Assembly: GCA_029834535.1 (NCBI GenBank)
Contig: JAQMWT010000317.1
Span: 124,001-188,000 of the forward strand
DNA: 64,000 nucleotides
Source: Chrysophaeum taylorii
Taxonomy: Eukaryota > Sar > Pelagophyceae > Pelagomonadales > Pelagomonadaceae
Direction: 5' to 3'
Below are positions 50,430-60,479 of the stretch, one piece after another. The stretch's first letter is position 1. Every line of letters starts with the position of its first letter. Below the pieces are notes generated by a model. The model did no database searches. It was not told the origin of the DNA and was given only the letters and a program-made list of their open reading frames with translations. The position numbers and the translations under genes are program-made.

Positions 50430-52460
50430 AGCGACTTGGCTGTAGGGTTTATTAGGAGTAAACTCAAAGCTCGAAGGTTAAAGGGCACTAATAATATAAG
50501 CCCCGAACTTAGAAACGTCACAACTTTCGCCCGAGTCGGCGAGGGAGCCAGGCGGCCAAGACGAAGCCTACAGGCAAGTTCAACGCGAAGACGGCGACGG
50601 CAGACTCTGAGAAGAAGCGGCGTGCGCAGCAGATCTTCGCGGAAGCCGTCGAGTACTGTCAGGAGAACGATGTCGGGGCGAAGAATTGCTTGACCAAGCA
50701 CCCGGAGTGGGAGGGCGCCATCACCGCGAAGCAGCTTCAGGACCGGCTCATGTCTTCCAGGGAGATGCAATGCGCCGGGACCAATCGCTGCTCACGGAGA
50801 TCGAAAAGAACGCGCTGGTGGACTGGGTGCTAAAGATGAACCGGGCGCAGAAGGCAGTCGGAAACAAGGAGATCGGCGTCAAGGTGCGCCATATCTTGCT
50901 GACGAGGCGGGTCTAGAACCGCAAGGGCGGTCGCAAGCGCGTGAGCTTCAACCACGCTCCCAACGAGATTCTCTACGGCAAGTTGCCCTCAAGAAAATTC
51001 TTCGCCGGCTTCTACGCTCGAATATTCTCGTCAAGACGGTCCAGCAGAAGATGGAAGGCAAGCGCGCCGCGGTAAACTGCGACGAGTTGGCGGAGGAGCA
51101 CTTGGAGGGTATCCACGGCCTGCGGGCCGACCTCGTTGACTCAGGCAGAACCATCACCGACCTCCGCCGTATATCCTGAATCTCGACGAGACCCCCCAGT
51201 TTGTTGACTTGCCTGGAAAGGGCAACGCCAAGATGAAGTCCGCGGCCGGCGTCGACGATATTTGCATTGCGGCGGCCACCATCAACTGTGAGTGCACACG
51301 ATGTGATGGAGCGGTTTCAACTTTCAACTACGGCCTCCAGTTCATCGTCGGGCGCCAGACCATATGACTTAGAGCCTCGTCCCCAACGAGCTCGCTGAAT
51401 TCGAGAGCAAGATTTGCGAGGAATTCAAGTTCAGCTCGCACGCCATCCCGTCGAACACAGAGTGCGGCGTCCAGACCGCGGCGTGCCTTCCTCGACAAGA
51501 TGAGGCTGCTAGATGATGTCGTGGCCAACGAGCCGTCGTCGTCCTCTCGGACAACCACGCCAGCCGCGAGGACCCCGAAGTCGTCGTCAAGCGGTGCCTG
51601 GAGCGGGGCACCCGCCTCTTCTTTGAGCCATCCAACACATCGGGCTTCCTAAAGGCCCTGGATCAGTAAAACAAAAAAATTCCACGAGGCCTATATCAAG
51701 GCGAAAAACGTCCGCGTAGAAGGGCGTTGGCCTCCGCGCCCTTAACACCGCCGATCAACTCAAAATCCGAGATCTGGCCATGCCTTCTATCGGATCCGTC
51801 TCGGTTAAAACCACCGCAGGTATTTGAGCACTCCAACCGACCGCGTCAACTCCTTCTCCAAGGTCGGTTTCGAGCAGACGCGCCTCGCGCCGGCCGACGT
51901 CGATCGGTCCAAGTTCGCCACGCACTCGCCACCGCCGGTCGGCAAGAAGGACTTGGTCGACCTGACCATTACGTCAGACAGACGGGCGTACCCGAGGACC
52001 CCCGAGCGAGTACTTACGGTGCAAGCTCGAGCAAGCCCAGTGCATCATCGTCAGGCAGCAGTCCGAGCGTGAGGTTAATTCAAAGAAGGCGGGCATTCTG
52101 GAGGTGACAAAGCCGAGAGTGACATGTCCCGCGTTCGGATTGCCGACGGGCTTGGTTCGGCCAAGCTGTCGGACCGAGCGCAAAGCCCAGGAGGTTTCCC
52201 GCGCCCAGGAGGACGAGGCCAAGCGCAAGCGAGAACCGCGCCCAGAAGCGCGTCAAGCAAGACGCGGCCTGCGCATTGCTCCTGGCCGCCTGTACGAGGT
52301 GCAAAAATGGCTGCATCTGTGAGGATCTGTCGATCGACGTGGAGGCTTGCGATGCCAGTCGCCTCGTCAGGTGCGAGACCTGCTTCGACTTGAAGAAGAA
52401 TCCCTTTTGTGGAAGAAGAAGTGCAAGAGCGCGAGGCGGCCGACGCTGCGACGCTGCTTA
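50430..52460 (+). mobile_element. Relic of a pogo/CENP-B-like DDE transposon
   Basis: Plus-strand fragments in order but in several frames: a helix-turn-helix region (LTEIEKNALVDWVLKMNRAQ, about 50796-50855); NLDETPQFVDLPGKGNA (about 51180) with the first catalytic Asp; LSDNHASR (about 51543) with the second; PSNTSGFLKALDQ (about 51625); and a Lys/Arg-rich tail. The order matches DDE-1 (pogo/Tigger/CENP-B) transposases. Multiple frameshifts and stops show that it is inactive. Terminal repeats were not found by eye, so the limits are approximate. Confidence 0.6.
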
Positions 52461-52664
52461 GGTTAGAAGGGCCTTCTTCCCGGAGCCGCGACCAGCCGCG
52501 AGGAAACGAGCTAAGTCCATCAGGGACAACAACGGTGGAGTGCGTGGCGACGAGGACGACGTACACAATGAGGTGATGTCAGAAGCTGAGCTGGTCAGGC
52601 CAACTCGTGTCAGAAGTGATTGACCTCTACGGCGACGCGACCGATGTGAATCCAAGTAATTAAT

Positions 52665-53411
52665 TTGTGTGGACTCGGCGCCTTCGACCTGCAAGAGTAC
52701 AGAGCTCTGGCATCGGTTTTGTTACCGACAGCAGTCGATCGCGAAGGCGTCATCCCGGGCGTGCTCCTGCGAGGATGGACAATTATGTCTCGCTCGGCTG
52801 ACGGCGGTCGGTCTTGGCGCCAAGGAACTGTCCTCGGTCCTGCGGAATCCGACACGACGCTCTGTTCGGTGCGAATGGGCGACTCGGTAATCGACGTCTT
52901 GTCGGCCCCGTCGCACTACAGGGATGGGCTTGGCGTCGCGGCTTCGGAACCTCTCCCTTGGTTTTGTATCGTGCGCCGTGCGGATTTCGCCGACGTGATG
53001 CGCAGCCTTATCGACGAAAAAATGTCGGAACACCGACTACAGAACGAGGTGGGCGAAGGGCAGTGCGGCTACCGCCGCGCGCGGCAGGTTCTCCTGAAGC
53101 TTGGTATTTGCGTCGACGCAATCACTGCCGCGCACGTCGTGGTTGCAAGAGTATTGGAAGAGGACAACCCCGACGCCATCGTCAAGCTGTCGCTCGACCC
53201 CCCCAACTTCGCAGAGCACGTTGTTGTTGTTGTTGTTGCAAGGATGCCGTCGCATCTTCGTGCCGTCGACTGCACTCTCAGTCTCGCCGCTACCGACCGG
53301 GGTTCGGCGGCGGCACGGACTCGAATGACGGTCGATGGAGTGCCAGTCCAAAGTGTATTCGACTTCCCTTTTGGATGGACATCACTGTTCTTCGGAGAAC
53401 CAAAACAATAA
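52665..53411 (+). CDS. Hypothetical protein, 248 residues
   Basis: An uninterrupted frame beginning MCGLGAFDLQEYRALASVLL. No recognisable domain; the composition is balanced (not Arg/Pro-biased like shadow frames), with hydrophobic patches (PWFCIVRRADFADVM, EHVVVVVVARMPSHL, where the Val run comes from a GTT microsatellite). No signal peptide. It follows the pogo-like relic by about 200 bp and precedes a gene-poor kilobase. It may be a lineage-specific gene or a longer gene's exon. Confidence 0.4.
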   Translation: MCGLGAFDLQEYRALASVLLPTAVDREGVIPGVLLRGWTIMSRSADGGRSWRQGTVLGPAESDTTLCSVRMGDSVIDVLSAPSHYRDGLGVAASEPLPWFCIVRRADFADVMRSLIDEKMSEHRLQNEVGEGQCGYRRARQVLLKLGICVDAITAAHVVVARVLEEDNPDAIVKLSLDPPNFAEHVVVVVVARMPSHLRAVDCTLSLAATDRGSAAARTRMTVDGVPVQSVFDFPFGWTSLFFGEPKQ

Positions 53412-54459
53412 AATTTCTCCTAGAGCTCGCGCTATAGAATCAGAGCCTCCAATATATGATGCTGCCCCTGGCGAAAAAAGTGGCACTTTTGGGTGTCACC
53501 GCGCATTGGTAAGTCGATAGTACTGGCAACGCGGAATTTTTTGGTGCGGGTAGCGCGCCAACGCAGCGTATCGAGATTGGTCTGCGTCGTCGCGATCTCG
53601 CAGATGCGCGAATACGTCGTCGTTCCCTTGGACGACGAGTGTTTTTTTCGAGAATTATCGGTAGGTGGCGGGCCTCTGGCCGAATACTCGAGGTTTAGGT
53701 AGGTTTTTTTGAGAAAAAAATCGTTCGACTTGGCGGGCTGTTTTGGCGCGCACCAGTGTAGTTTCCGCTTTGATGCGCAATAATGTTGGCAGTCGAAAGA
53801 TTTTTGAGACTGCTGGGTGCCCGGGGGAGTCGAAAGAACGGAGTGTGCACCGCTGTCCGCGGCTGGGTGTGAGTCAACCAAAGTGGTCGACGACGAGTTT
53901 TCTTCTTTTCGGTCGAGACGACGACGGAGAGAAAGAAAGACCGGTACTACTCGTAGGAAGAAGAAGAAGAACCGCACGAGCAGGAACTCCATCCAGCTCA
54001 TCGCTGACCACCTGGAACCGGAGGCCCGCGACCTAAGTAAAAAACACCCGTCACTGCACGCGGCACTCCTTCTCGTTATTAATTGTCGTCGTCGTCGTCG
54101 TTGAAACCTATGAAGTTCAACAACATCGTTATGGTAGTAGGGGTATTCCCAAGCTGAGACAGGGGTTGCTGACGTCGACCTCGGCCACGCCTAAAAATAG
54201 CTCGGGGCGACACTGAAGAACCCCCCCAACTGCAAACGCCGAAGATCGATCGACGAAGCGGCACTTTTTGCATCCGAAGAGTGAGTCCGTCCCCCGGGGA
54301 GATGTCGTAGGCTTCTTTTTTTTTCCTTTCTCGGACAATATTGTGCGTACAAGCGTAGTAGTAATACCGTGGGTGGAGCGCGCGTTCTTGTGCCCCCCCC
54401 CCCCTCTAGAAGGCGGGCGAAATAGACACCGCCCCCCTCCCCCTTCCTTCCACAGGCTG
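53412..54459. other. Intergenic or unassigned; one minus-strand ORF of note
   Basis: The minus frame 53432-54001 (189 residues) has a non-repetitive second half (TTTYSRICEIATTQTNLDTLRWRATRTKKFRV, abbreviated here to its key residues Thr-Tyr-Ser, Leu-Arg-Trp-Arg and a final Cys-His-Phe-Phe-Arg-Gln) that could be an exon of a real gene, but I recognise no family. The plus frame 53817-54104 is equally anonymous. The C-run near 54393 and the T-runs are simple sequence. Confidence 0.35.
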
Positions 54460-55266
54460 TTAAGTAAGCGAGGCGAGTCTCGGCGGAAAGCGCAAGGGGC
54501 GGAGGGCGGCGCGGTTGTTATCGTTGAGGTCGGCGACGGCGCTTGCGACATAGGTGTCGGCGTGACGACGACCCAGGTCAAGAAGGTTTTTGTCGAGTCT
54601 GACGGCGCGTTCGATCGCGGCGAGGAGTTTTGCGTTGTCGAGGTTGGTACGCTGGAGCGAGCGACGCTCGCGCTGGATGGCGCGGAGCTTGTGTCTGTTT
54701 CCGGCGTTGTTCTTTTGGATGAGCAGGTCCGCGCGAAGGCGGGCCTCGGCGCGACGGAGGGCGTCGATTTTGGCGACGGTCGGAAGCGAGCCGTGGATGG
54801 TTTCGAGGAGGCGTTTCCTCCTCCGAATTGCGAGGTTGACGCCCATCCCGAGGTGTTTTGAATCGTCCTCCATGTCGACGAGGCGCATTGCGCCGGTTTG
54901 AGATATTTTTTTAGGTTTCGAAAGCGAGCGCTTGTGCGCCGCTTCCATCGCGTCGAGGAATTCGTTTAAGTCGATGAGGCCGGAACGGTCCGCGTCCACC
55001 GAACGCACGAATGATCTGACGTCGGCCTCGCTGTTGGCCATCCCGGCACCTATCAGGGGCCCGATCAACTCCTCGGCGGAGATCTGACCGCTGTTGTCGG
55101 CGTCGAGTTTTTCGAACAAGGATCGGAGCCTGCGGCGGTCCTTGACCGTAAAGGTTCCGATGGGGGGGGTCTTGCCGTGCTTGGACAGGTACTCCTCCGT
55201 AGATTCGTGGGTCTGCTCGAGCCTCAAGAGGCGGACTTTTTTTTTTTTCCTCCGGCAGCGGCGCAT
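54460..55266 (-). CDS. Two-EF-hand calcium-binding protein with coiled-coil tail
   Basis: 268 residues from the ATG at 55266. The frame extends to 55590, but that part overlaps the divergent gene and is low-complexity. EF-hand loop 1 is D55-ADNSGQISAE-E66 and loop 2 is D91-ADRSGLIDLN-E102, both with all canonical ligand positions. A basic linker follows, then a long Arg/Leu/Ala-rich helical region (about 140-250) consistent with a coiled coil. No membrane segment. Probably a calcium sensor acting through its coiled-coil partner; the partner is unknown. Start codons of this gene and the GT61-sulfotransferase gene are 58 bp apart, divergently. Confidence 0.82.
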   Translation of the reverse strand: MRRCRRKKKKVRLLRLEQTHESTEEYLSKHGKTPPIGTFTVKDRRRLRSLFEKLDADNSGQISAEELIGPLIGAGMANSEADVRSFVRSVDADRSGLIDLNEFLDAMEAAHKRSLSKPKKISQTGAMRLVDMEDDSKHLGMGVNLAIRRRKRLLETIHGSLPTVAKIDALRRAEARLRADLLIQKNNAGNRHKLRAIQRERRSLQRTNLDNAKLLAAIERAVRLDKNLLDLGRRHADTYVASAVADLNDNNRAALRPLRFPPRLASLT

Positions 55267-55324
55267 CTCATCATCTAATAGAGACCATCTTTTAACAAAA
55301 GATATACGAGAAGAAGGGTTCGGG
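55267..55324. promoter_or_regulatory. 58-bp bidirectional promoter interval
   Basis: The whole gap between the divergent EF-hand and GT61-sulfotransferase start codons. Transcription starts may lie inside the opposite gene. AT-rich compared with both flanks. Confidence 0.55.
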
Positions 55325-57862
55325 ATGAGGAGGAGACTGGTGGTGGTGGTACTGTTGACCACCACCACCACCACGACGCTGGGTTGGCAGGACCCGAATG
55401 CGACCGCGAGCCTGCGGAGCATGGCGCGGAGCTGCGTCCAGCCGCGGTGCGGGTCTGGCGGGTGCCTGCCCCGGTTTTCCAAGGCAGCAGCAGCAGCAGC
55501 AGCATCTGCGGGGGCGGTGCGACCGGGGGTTGCGTGGGTGATTGGTGTGCGTCGCGCGCGGCGAATCTCGACGACGGACTGGGCGAACATGGAGCACTTC
55601 GCTGCCGCGGCGCTTCCGGCATTCGAGGCCCTGTATAAAAGGGGGATCGTCGTCGACTACGTGGTGCTCCCCCAGGTCCCGAGTTTGAGGGGTTTGCGAC
55701 GGGCGCGCGGCGCCGATACCGACTGGTTCGAATCGCTGTGCGTCGCGATGGGTCGCGCGTTAGGGCGCCAAGAGGTGCGGATCGTCGCGCGCGACGAGCT
55801 CCGCGCCTGCTTCGAGCAGGTCGTGCACGCGTCGTACGTACCGCGCGCGACGTACCTCAAGTCGGAGCGAGCTCGAGGAGCGTTGACGCGAGCGGCGTCG
55901 TCCTCCGCCGAATTCCCGCGCCGCCGCGTGACGCTCCTCCTGCGGTCGTTGGGAGGCGGCGCGGCGCGGCGCGCGGGGCCGTGCTGGCCCAACGCGCCTT
56001 CCTTGCGGCGGGAGCTCGAGGCGTGGCTGCGTTCGAACCATCCTCGTTGGTCGCTCGAGGTGGTCGCGCTCGGTCACGCGTTTAGTTTCCAGAGCCAGAT
56101 CGCGCTGGCCGAGCGCACGGGGGTTTTCGTGGGGGCGCACGGTGCCGCCCTCGTGAACGCGCTCTTCGCCCCGCCCGGCGCGGCCCTGGTGGAGGTCCTG
56201 AACTGCGGCCATCGCTCGAACACGTACCGGATGCTCGCGACGAACCGCGGCCTCTCGTACTTCGCCGCGCCGCGCGGGGGTTGGTTTCGGGGGGACGACT
56301 GCTCGAGGGATTTGGGCCGCAAGCACGTCGACACGCGCCGCGCGCTCCCGTTGGCCGATGTTTCGGGACCCCTGGACGCGGCGATCCGCGCCGTCGACCC
56401 TCGAGCCGTCGACGACGACGTCGCCTGCGCCGCTTCGGAGGAAAAGGAGGAGAGTACCACCAGCGTTGCCCTGGACGCGATCGCCGCCGCCGCGGAAATT
56501 GGGCCGTGCGCGGCCCAGCGCGCCGCGTCGCTCGTGTCGGTCCACGTCGCGACCCTCGAGGCGAGCGACGAGACCGAACCGGCGGCGCTTCACGCGCAAC
56601 GACGACGAATCCTCGCGAAAACGAGCGCTTTTGTGGTTAGAGAGGCCTTCGCGAACTTGCTCATCGAGGCGCAGCGGAGGGCGAAGCACGTCTTGTTTTT
56701 GCACGTCTCCAAGGCCGCGGGGACGTCGTTTGCCAAGGTCGCCAAAGCGAACGGGTGCCGCGCGCCCTCTCGATTCTCGACGCTCTGGGCGCCCGGCGAC
56801 GGGCCGACGTGGGGAAACTGCGCGCGAGGTCTTGTCGCTGTCCACGAGAGCTCGGACCTGCTCGGGAAGGGCCGCCGCAGGAACTGCTGCGCCCGCGAGC
56901 TTTCGTGCGCGCGACGCCTCAAGTCGTTCCAAGACGGCAAGTACGATCTCATGGCTATCGAGCGGTGGCTGGACAACGCCGGGCTCGTCTGCCCGGATTT
57001 TTGGTACGTCGTCCTCCTCCGAGATCCCATCGCCCGCGTCGTCTCGCACCACAACCACCTCTGGCGCCACACGCTCCGCGCGACCCAGCGCATCAAGCAG
57101 CCCAAGGGAGGACCCTATTTCGTTCGTTTGTTCAGAGAGACGAACGCGACGAGCGACGTCTGCGTCGATCTCGAGCAAATGCCCTACGCCCTCGGGGCGC
57201 CGCACCGCACGGGCTACGACTGGTCGATGGTCTGCGCCTTTTCCTCGAACTTCGCGGCTCGATCCCTCCTGGGGACCGCCTTCTCCCCCCGACCCTACGA
57301 CTCGCGATCCGAGCCGAAACGTTCGCCCTCGTCCTTGCTCGATTCCGCCAAGCAGATTTTGGCGAAATTCGCGCTCGTCCTCGTGGTGGAGCGCGCCCCG
57401 GAGGCGGTCAACCTCGTCCGCCACGTCCTCGGCTGGAAGCCCTTCCGCGCGAACGACATCCTCCCCCGCATCGGCCGCGATGCCGCCGGGACCCGCAAAA
57501 TCGTCAAACAGCCCCTCCGCGACCTCGACGCCCGCCTCCTCCGAACGCACAACATTATAGACATCGACCTCTACGCCTACGCGAACCACCTCTTCGACCT
57601 CGACCTCGAGTTTTATTCCACCGCATCCCTCTTCCGGGAGCCGATCCTCGACGGCGACCGGGCCTTCTGCGACTCTCGACGCAACGCCAACCGCTCCCAA
57701 AATGACGACGACGACGACGACGACGCTGCTGCAAACCATCGAGCTCCTCCTCCTCCTCGGTGGGACGAGGAGGACGACCACCCACCGGATGCTGCCGCCG
57801 ACGACGAGGACCAGCCTCCTCCTCCTCCTCCTCCTCCTCCGGGGACTGCGGGACGGAGATGA
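55325..57862 (+). CDS. GT61 glycosyltransferase-sulfotransferase fusion, secretory pathway
   Basis: 845 residues from the ATG at 55325, which gives a signal peptide (MRRRLVVVVLL then a Thr run). The first half is a GT61 (DUF563) glycosyltransferase: RRVTLLLRS, then the nucleotide-sugar motif VFVGAHGAALVNALFAPPG near residue 267. This family includes EOGT and plant xylosyl- and arabinosyltransferases. The second half is a Golgi-type sulfotransferase: PAPS loop LFLHVSKAAGTSFAKV near 455-470 and 3'-phosphate motif LLRDPIARVVSHHNHLW near 565-580. The C-terminus is a low-complexity Asp, then Pro, tail from microsatellites. The enzyme presumably adds a sugar and sulfates the same glycan in the Golgi; substrates are unknown. 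No intron. Confidence 0.83.
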   Translation: MRRRLVVVVLLTTTTTTTLGWQDPNATASLRSMARSCVQPRCGSGGCLPRFSKAAAAAAASAGAVRPGVAWVIGVRRARRISTTDWANMEHFAAAALPAFEALYKRGIVVDYVVLPQVPSLRGLRRARGADTDWFESLCVAMGRALGRQEVRIVARDELRACFEQVVHASYVPRATYLKSERARGALTRAASSSAEFPRRRVTLLLRSLGGGAARRAGPCWPNAPSLRRELEAWLRSNHPRWSLEVVALGHAFSFQSQIALAERTGVFVGAHGAALVNALFAPPGAALVEVLNCGHRSNTYRMLATNRGLSYFAAPRGGWFRGDDCSRDLGRKHVDTRRALPLADVSGPLDAAIRAVDPRAVDDDVACAASEEKEESTTSVALDAIAAAAEIGPCAAQRAASLVSVHVATLEASDETEPAALHAQRRRILAKTSAFVVREAFANLLIEAQRRAKHVLFLHVSKAAGTSFAKVAKANGCRAPSRFSTLWAPGDGPTWGNCARGLVAVHESSDLLGKGRRRNCCARELSCARRLKSFQDGKYDLMAIERWLDNAGLVCPDFWYVVLLRDPIARVVSHHNHLWRHTLRATQRIKQPKGGPYFVRLFRETNATSDVCVDLEQMPYALGAPHRTGYDWSMVCAFSSNFAARSLLGTAFSPRPYDSRSEPKRSPSSLLDSAKQILAKFALVLVVERAPEAVNLVRHVLGWKPFRANDILPRIGRDAAGTRKIVKQPLRDLDARLLRTHNIIDIDLYAYANHLFDLDLEFYSTASLFREPILDGDRAFCDSRRNANRSQNDDDDDDDAAANHRAPPPPRWDEEDDHPPDAAADDEDQPPPPPPPPPGTAGRR

Positions 57863-58034
57863 CGGCCGCGGCGCAGTAACAGAATCAATACTACAAGACT
57901 TCGTAGTGGTAACAGGAGTAGTGGTGCCATTCTTCTTCTTCTTCTTCTTCTTCTTCTTCTTCGAAGATGGTGGCGAAAAGAAAAGAAAAGAAAAGAGAAG
58001 AAAAGAAACTCGATGACGAGGACAGCCGCGGCTC
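57863..58034. repeat. TTC and AAAAG microsatellites in a convergent 3' gap
   Basis: (TTC)n at about 57930-57962 and (AAAAG)n at about 57973-58004 occupy most of the gap between the fusion gene and PNPase. Confidence 0.85.
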
Positions 58035-60425
58035 TCATGCGTATCGTCCACGTGCGACCCCCTCGCGGCGGCGGCGGCGGCGGGCGCGGGTGTTGTCCCC
58101 AATAGTGGTGCTTAGGACGACGGCGTCGCCGTCGAGAGCTTTTCGGGAGAGTTTGATGTTGCCGAGGACGGGGTCGAGGCCGACGCAGACGACGTCGAGA
58201 TCCTGGCCGACGTCGAATTGTTCGGGCCGAGCGGGGGAGCCTTTGAACTCTGAGATGTGGAGGAGGCCCTCGCGGTTCCGAAGGAGTTTGAGCACGGCGC
58301 CGTATTCGCGCTTCTCGACGACGACGCCGCGGAGTCTGTCGCCGACGTTGACCTCGGCGACGAGGTCGGTGACGTGGCGCTTAGCATCGGCCGCGTCGGC
58401 GGCATCGAGCGCGAAGATCAGGACCTGGCCGTCGTAGGTGGTGTCGAGGACGCAGCGGTAGGTGGACTCGATCTCCCTCAAAGTGCGGCCGCGCGGGCCG
58501 AGGAGGTCGACGAGGCGGTCGGCGTCGAAGGTGACGGTTTCGACGCGCGGGGCGTGGGGTTTGGGGCTGGGTCGGGGGGTAGGGAGGCACGCGGCCATCT
58601 CGTCGAGGACGCGAGAACGCGCGTCGCGGGACGCGGCGAGGGCCTCGCCGAGGAGCTCGAGGGTCACGCCGGTCGGCGGCTTGACGTCGAGCTGGGCTGC
58701 CGTGACGAAGGAGGCCGTGCCGGCGATCTTGAAGTCCATGTCGCCGTAGTGGTCCTCCGTGCCGTTGAGGTCGACGAGGAGACGACCTCGCGCGGCCCCG
58801 ATCGATATGCCCGCGACGGGGGCGGCGAGGGGGACGCCCGCGTCGAAGAGGGCGAGGGAGGCGGCACAGACGGTAGCCATCGACGAACTTCCCGCCGAGG
58901 CGAGGACGTCGGCGGCGACGCGCGCGGAGTAGGGGAAGTTTGCGAAGGAAGGGAAGACGGCAGAAACGGCTCTCTCGGCGAGAGCGCCGTGGCCGACGGC
59001 GCGCCGTTCGCTCGCCTGCGCCGCGGCCCCCGTCGCCGCGGCGGGGAAATCGTAGTGTACCACGAGCCGCCGGTCGTACCGCGCGTCGTCGTCGTCGACT
59101 TCCACTCTCGGCCGTTCTTTGTCGTCGTTGTTGATTCGTCGCGGCGCGAATGCCCGAGACAACGCGGACGGCGGGTCCTCGTCGGAAACGACGGTCGCGG
59201 CGCGCGCGGGTCGTCGGTGCGCGGCCGTCCGGCGCCAGGCCTGGTGGTCGCGCCAAGCGGCCGTCGTTGCGTGGTCCCAGGCCCTCGCGCGGAACCGGGG
59301 GGGAGCGTCGAGCGTCGCCGTCGCCATCACCTCCGTCTCTCCCCTCGAAAATTGCGCCGAGCCGTGAGCCGCCGGCAAAAGGTCGGCCGAAGCCGCGAGA
59401 GGTCTTATGTTGTCGGGGTGCCGGCCGTCGACGCGCCGCCCCTCGCGCACGGCCGCAAAAACAAAGGCGCGCTTCGCGCAGGCCTCGACGGCTCGTTTGC
59501 ACGCTCTTTCTTCGTCTACAGAATGTTCTCGCGCCGTCTCCAAAGCTGCTCGGTTCAACGCGGCCTGGGCCTTACCTCGATCGATTTTCGACAAAATCTC
59601 GCTCCCGGAGAAGAAGGCGCGGAACGCCGCGCCGTGCGAAGCCTCGACGGCCTCCGCCGCCGCCGCCGCCGCCTCCTCCTCCTCCTGAAAGCGGAGGAGG
59701 TTTTTTTCCTCTCCTTCTTCGCGAACTTTAAGAATCTCGACGGCGATTTCGGCCGCGGAAGCGTGCGCGACCGCGAGGGCCTCGCCGATCGCGGCGTCGT
59801 CGAAGCGCGGCGCGCACCCGAGCTCGAGGGCGATGGCCCCCGTCGCCTCGTCGCCGGTCGCGTACAGCAAATCGAAGTCGCCCGCCCCGACCCCGACCTC
59901 GGCGCTCGGTCTCCCCTCCTCGTCCATCCCGACGCGCGCGCAGCCCACCGGGCCGACACACGGCGCCCCCGACAACAATACCGCCGCGCTTGCAGCGTTG
60001 GTCGCGAGGGCGACGGGGTCGTGCACACCATCGCTCGAGTGGACGGTCGTCGACACGTTGAAGTGTTCGTACCTGCCCGCGAGCCGCGGCCGCAACGCGC
60101 GATCCACGAACCGCGCGGCCAGGATCTCGGCTTCGGAGGGCCGCGCGGGATCGCGACGCCGCGCGTTCCACGGCACCACCCCCGACGCCGCGGACTTGTG
60201 CCGGTAGTCCACCGTCAGAGGCACAAAGTCGTCGTCGTCTTCTCCTCCTCCAGAAGAATCGCCGGGCCGCCACACCGCGCTCGCGAATACGACGGTGCCG
60301 CCCTGCGTCGCCACGCACGACCCGTTCGCGAACGGCGCGCCCCCCTTCCTGATCTCGATCGAAGCGCTCTTTCCGCCGCCGCCGCCGCGCTGGATGATGC
60401 TGCTGCTGATCCATCGTCGCAGCAT
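58035..60425 (-). CDS. PNP1: Polyribonucleotide nucleotidyltransferase (organellar PNPase)
   Basis: 796 residues, no intron. A first RNase PH-like domain (about 20-150) is followed by the linker helical domain and a second RNase PH domain (about 325-590). The second has GSSSMATVCAASLALFDAG and DLNGTEDHYGDMDFKIAGT, the latter carrying the catalytic GDMDFK aspartates. A KH domain (about 640-700, LLGPRGRTLREIE) and S1 domain (about 705-775, GAVLKLLRNREGLLHISE) complete the PNPase order. The N-terminus MLRRWISSSIIQRG is short, basic and Ser-rich, suggesting mitochondrial targeting; plastid is possible. It phosphorolyses RNA 3'-5'. A large Ala/Glu-rich insert and a His/Arg-rich loop interrupt the second domain. 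Its upstream side is 50 bp from the end of a transposon relic. Confidence 0.92.
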   Translation of the reverse strand: MLRRWISSSIIQRGGGGGKSASIEIRKGGAPFANGSCVATQGGTVVFASAVWRPGDSSGGGEDDDDFVPLTVDYRHKSAASGVVPWNARRRDPARPSEAEILAARFVDRALRPRLAGRYEHFNVSTTVHSSDGVHDPVALATNAASAAVLLSGAPCVGPVGCARVGMDEEGRPSAEVGVGAGDFDLLYATGDEATGAIALELGCAPRFDDAAIGEALAVAHASAAEIAVEILKVREEGEEKNLLRFQEEEEAAAAAAEAVEASHGAAFRAFFSGSEILSKIDRGKAQAALNRAALETAREHSVDEERACKRAVEACAKRAFVFAAVREGRRVDGRHPDNIRPLAASADLLPAAHGSAQFSRGETEVMATATLDAPPRFRARAWDHATTAAWRDHQAWRRTAAHRRPARAATVVSDEDPPSALSRAFAPRRINNDDKERPRVEVDDDDARYDRRLVVHYDFPAAATGAAAQASERRAVGHGALAERAVSAVFPSFANFPYSARVAADVLASAGSSSMATVCAASLALFDAGVPLAAPVAGISIGAARGRLLVDLNGTEDHYGDMDFKIAGTASFVTAAQLDVKPPTGVTLELLGEALAASRDARSRVLDEMAACLPTPRPSPKPHAPRVETVTFDADRLVDLLGPRGRTLREIESTYRCVLDTTYDGQVLIFALDAADAADAKRHVTDLVAEVNVGDRLRGVVVEKREYGAVLKLLRNREGLLHISEFKGSPARPEQFDVGQDLDVVCVGLDPVLGNIKLSRKALDGDAVVLSTTIGDNTRARRRRRREGVARGRYA

Positions 60426-60462
60426 TTGGAGAAGCGACCCGGTTTTTGTTTGTGCGCTTCAT

Positions 60463-60479
60463 GAAACGAATCTTCGTTG
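60463..60479 (+). repeat. Direct repeat flanking the hAT-like relic, left copy
   Basis: GAAACGAATCTTCGTTG; the right copy at 63507-63523 differs at one base. Longer than the 8-bp target duplication expected for hAT elements, so it may include ancestral sequence or part of the terminal repeat. Confidence 0.6.

Noticed and set aside
55760-60464. Long frames on the strand opposite the GT61-sulfotransferase (780 residues) and opposite PNPase (735 residues)
   Set aside because: Both are antisense shadows created by high GC; neither shows conserved motifs.
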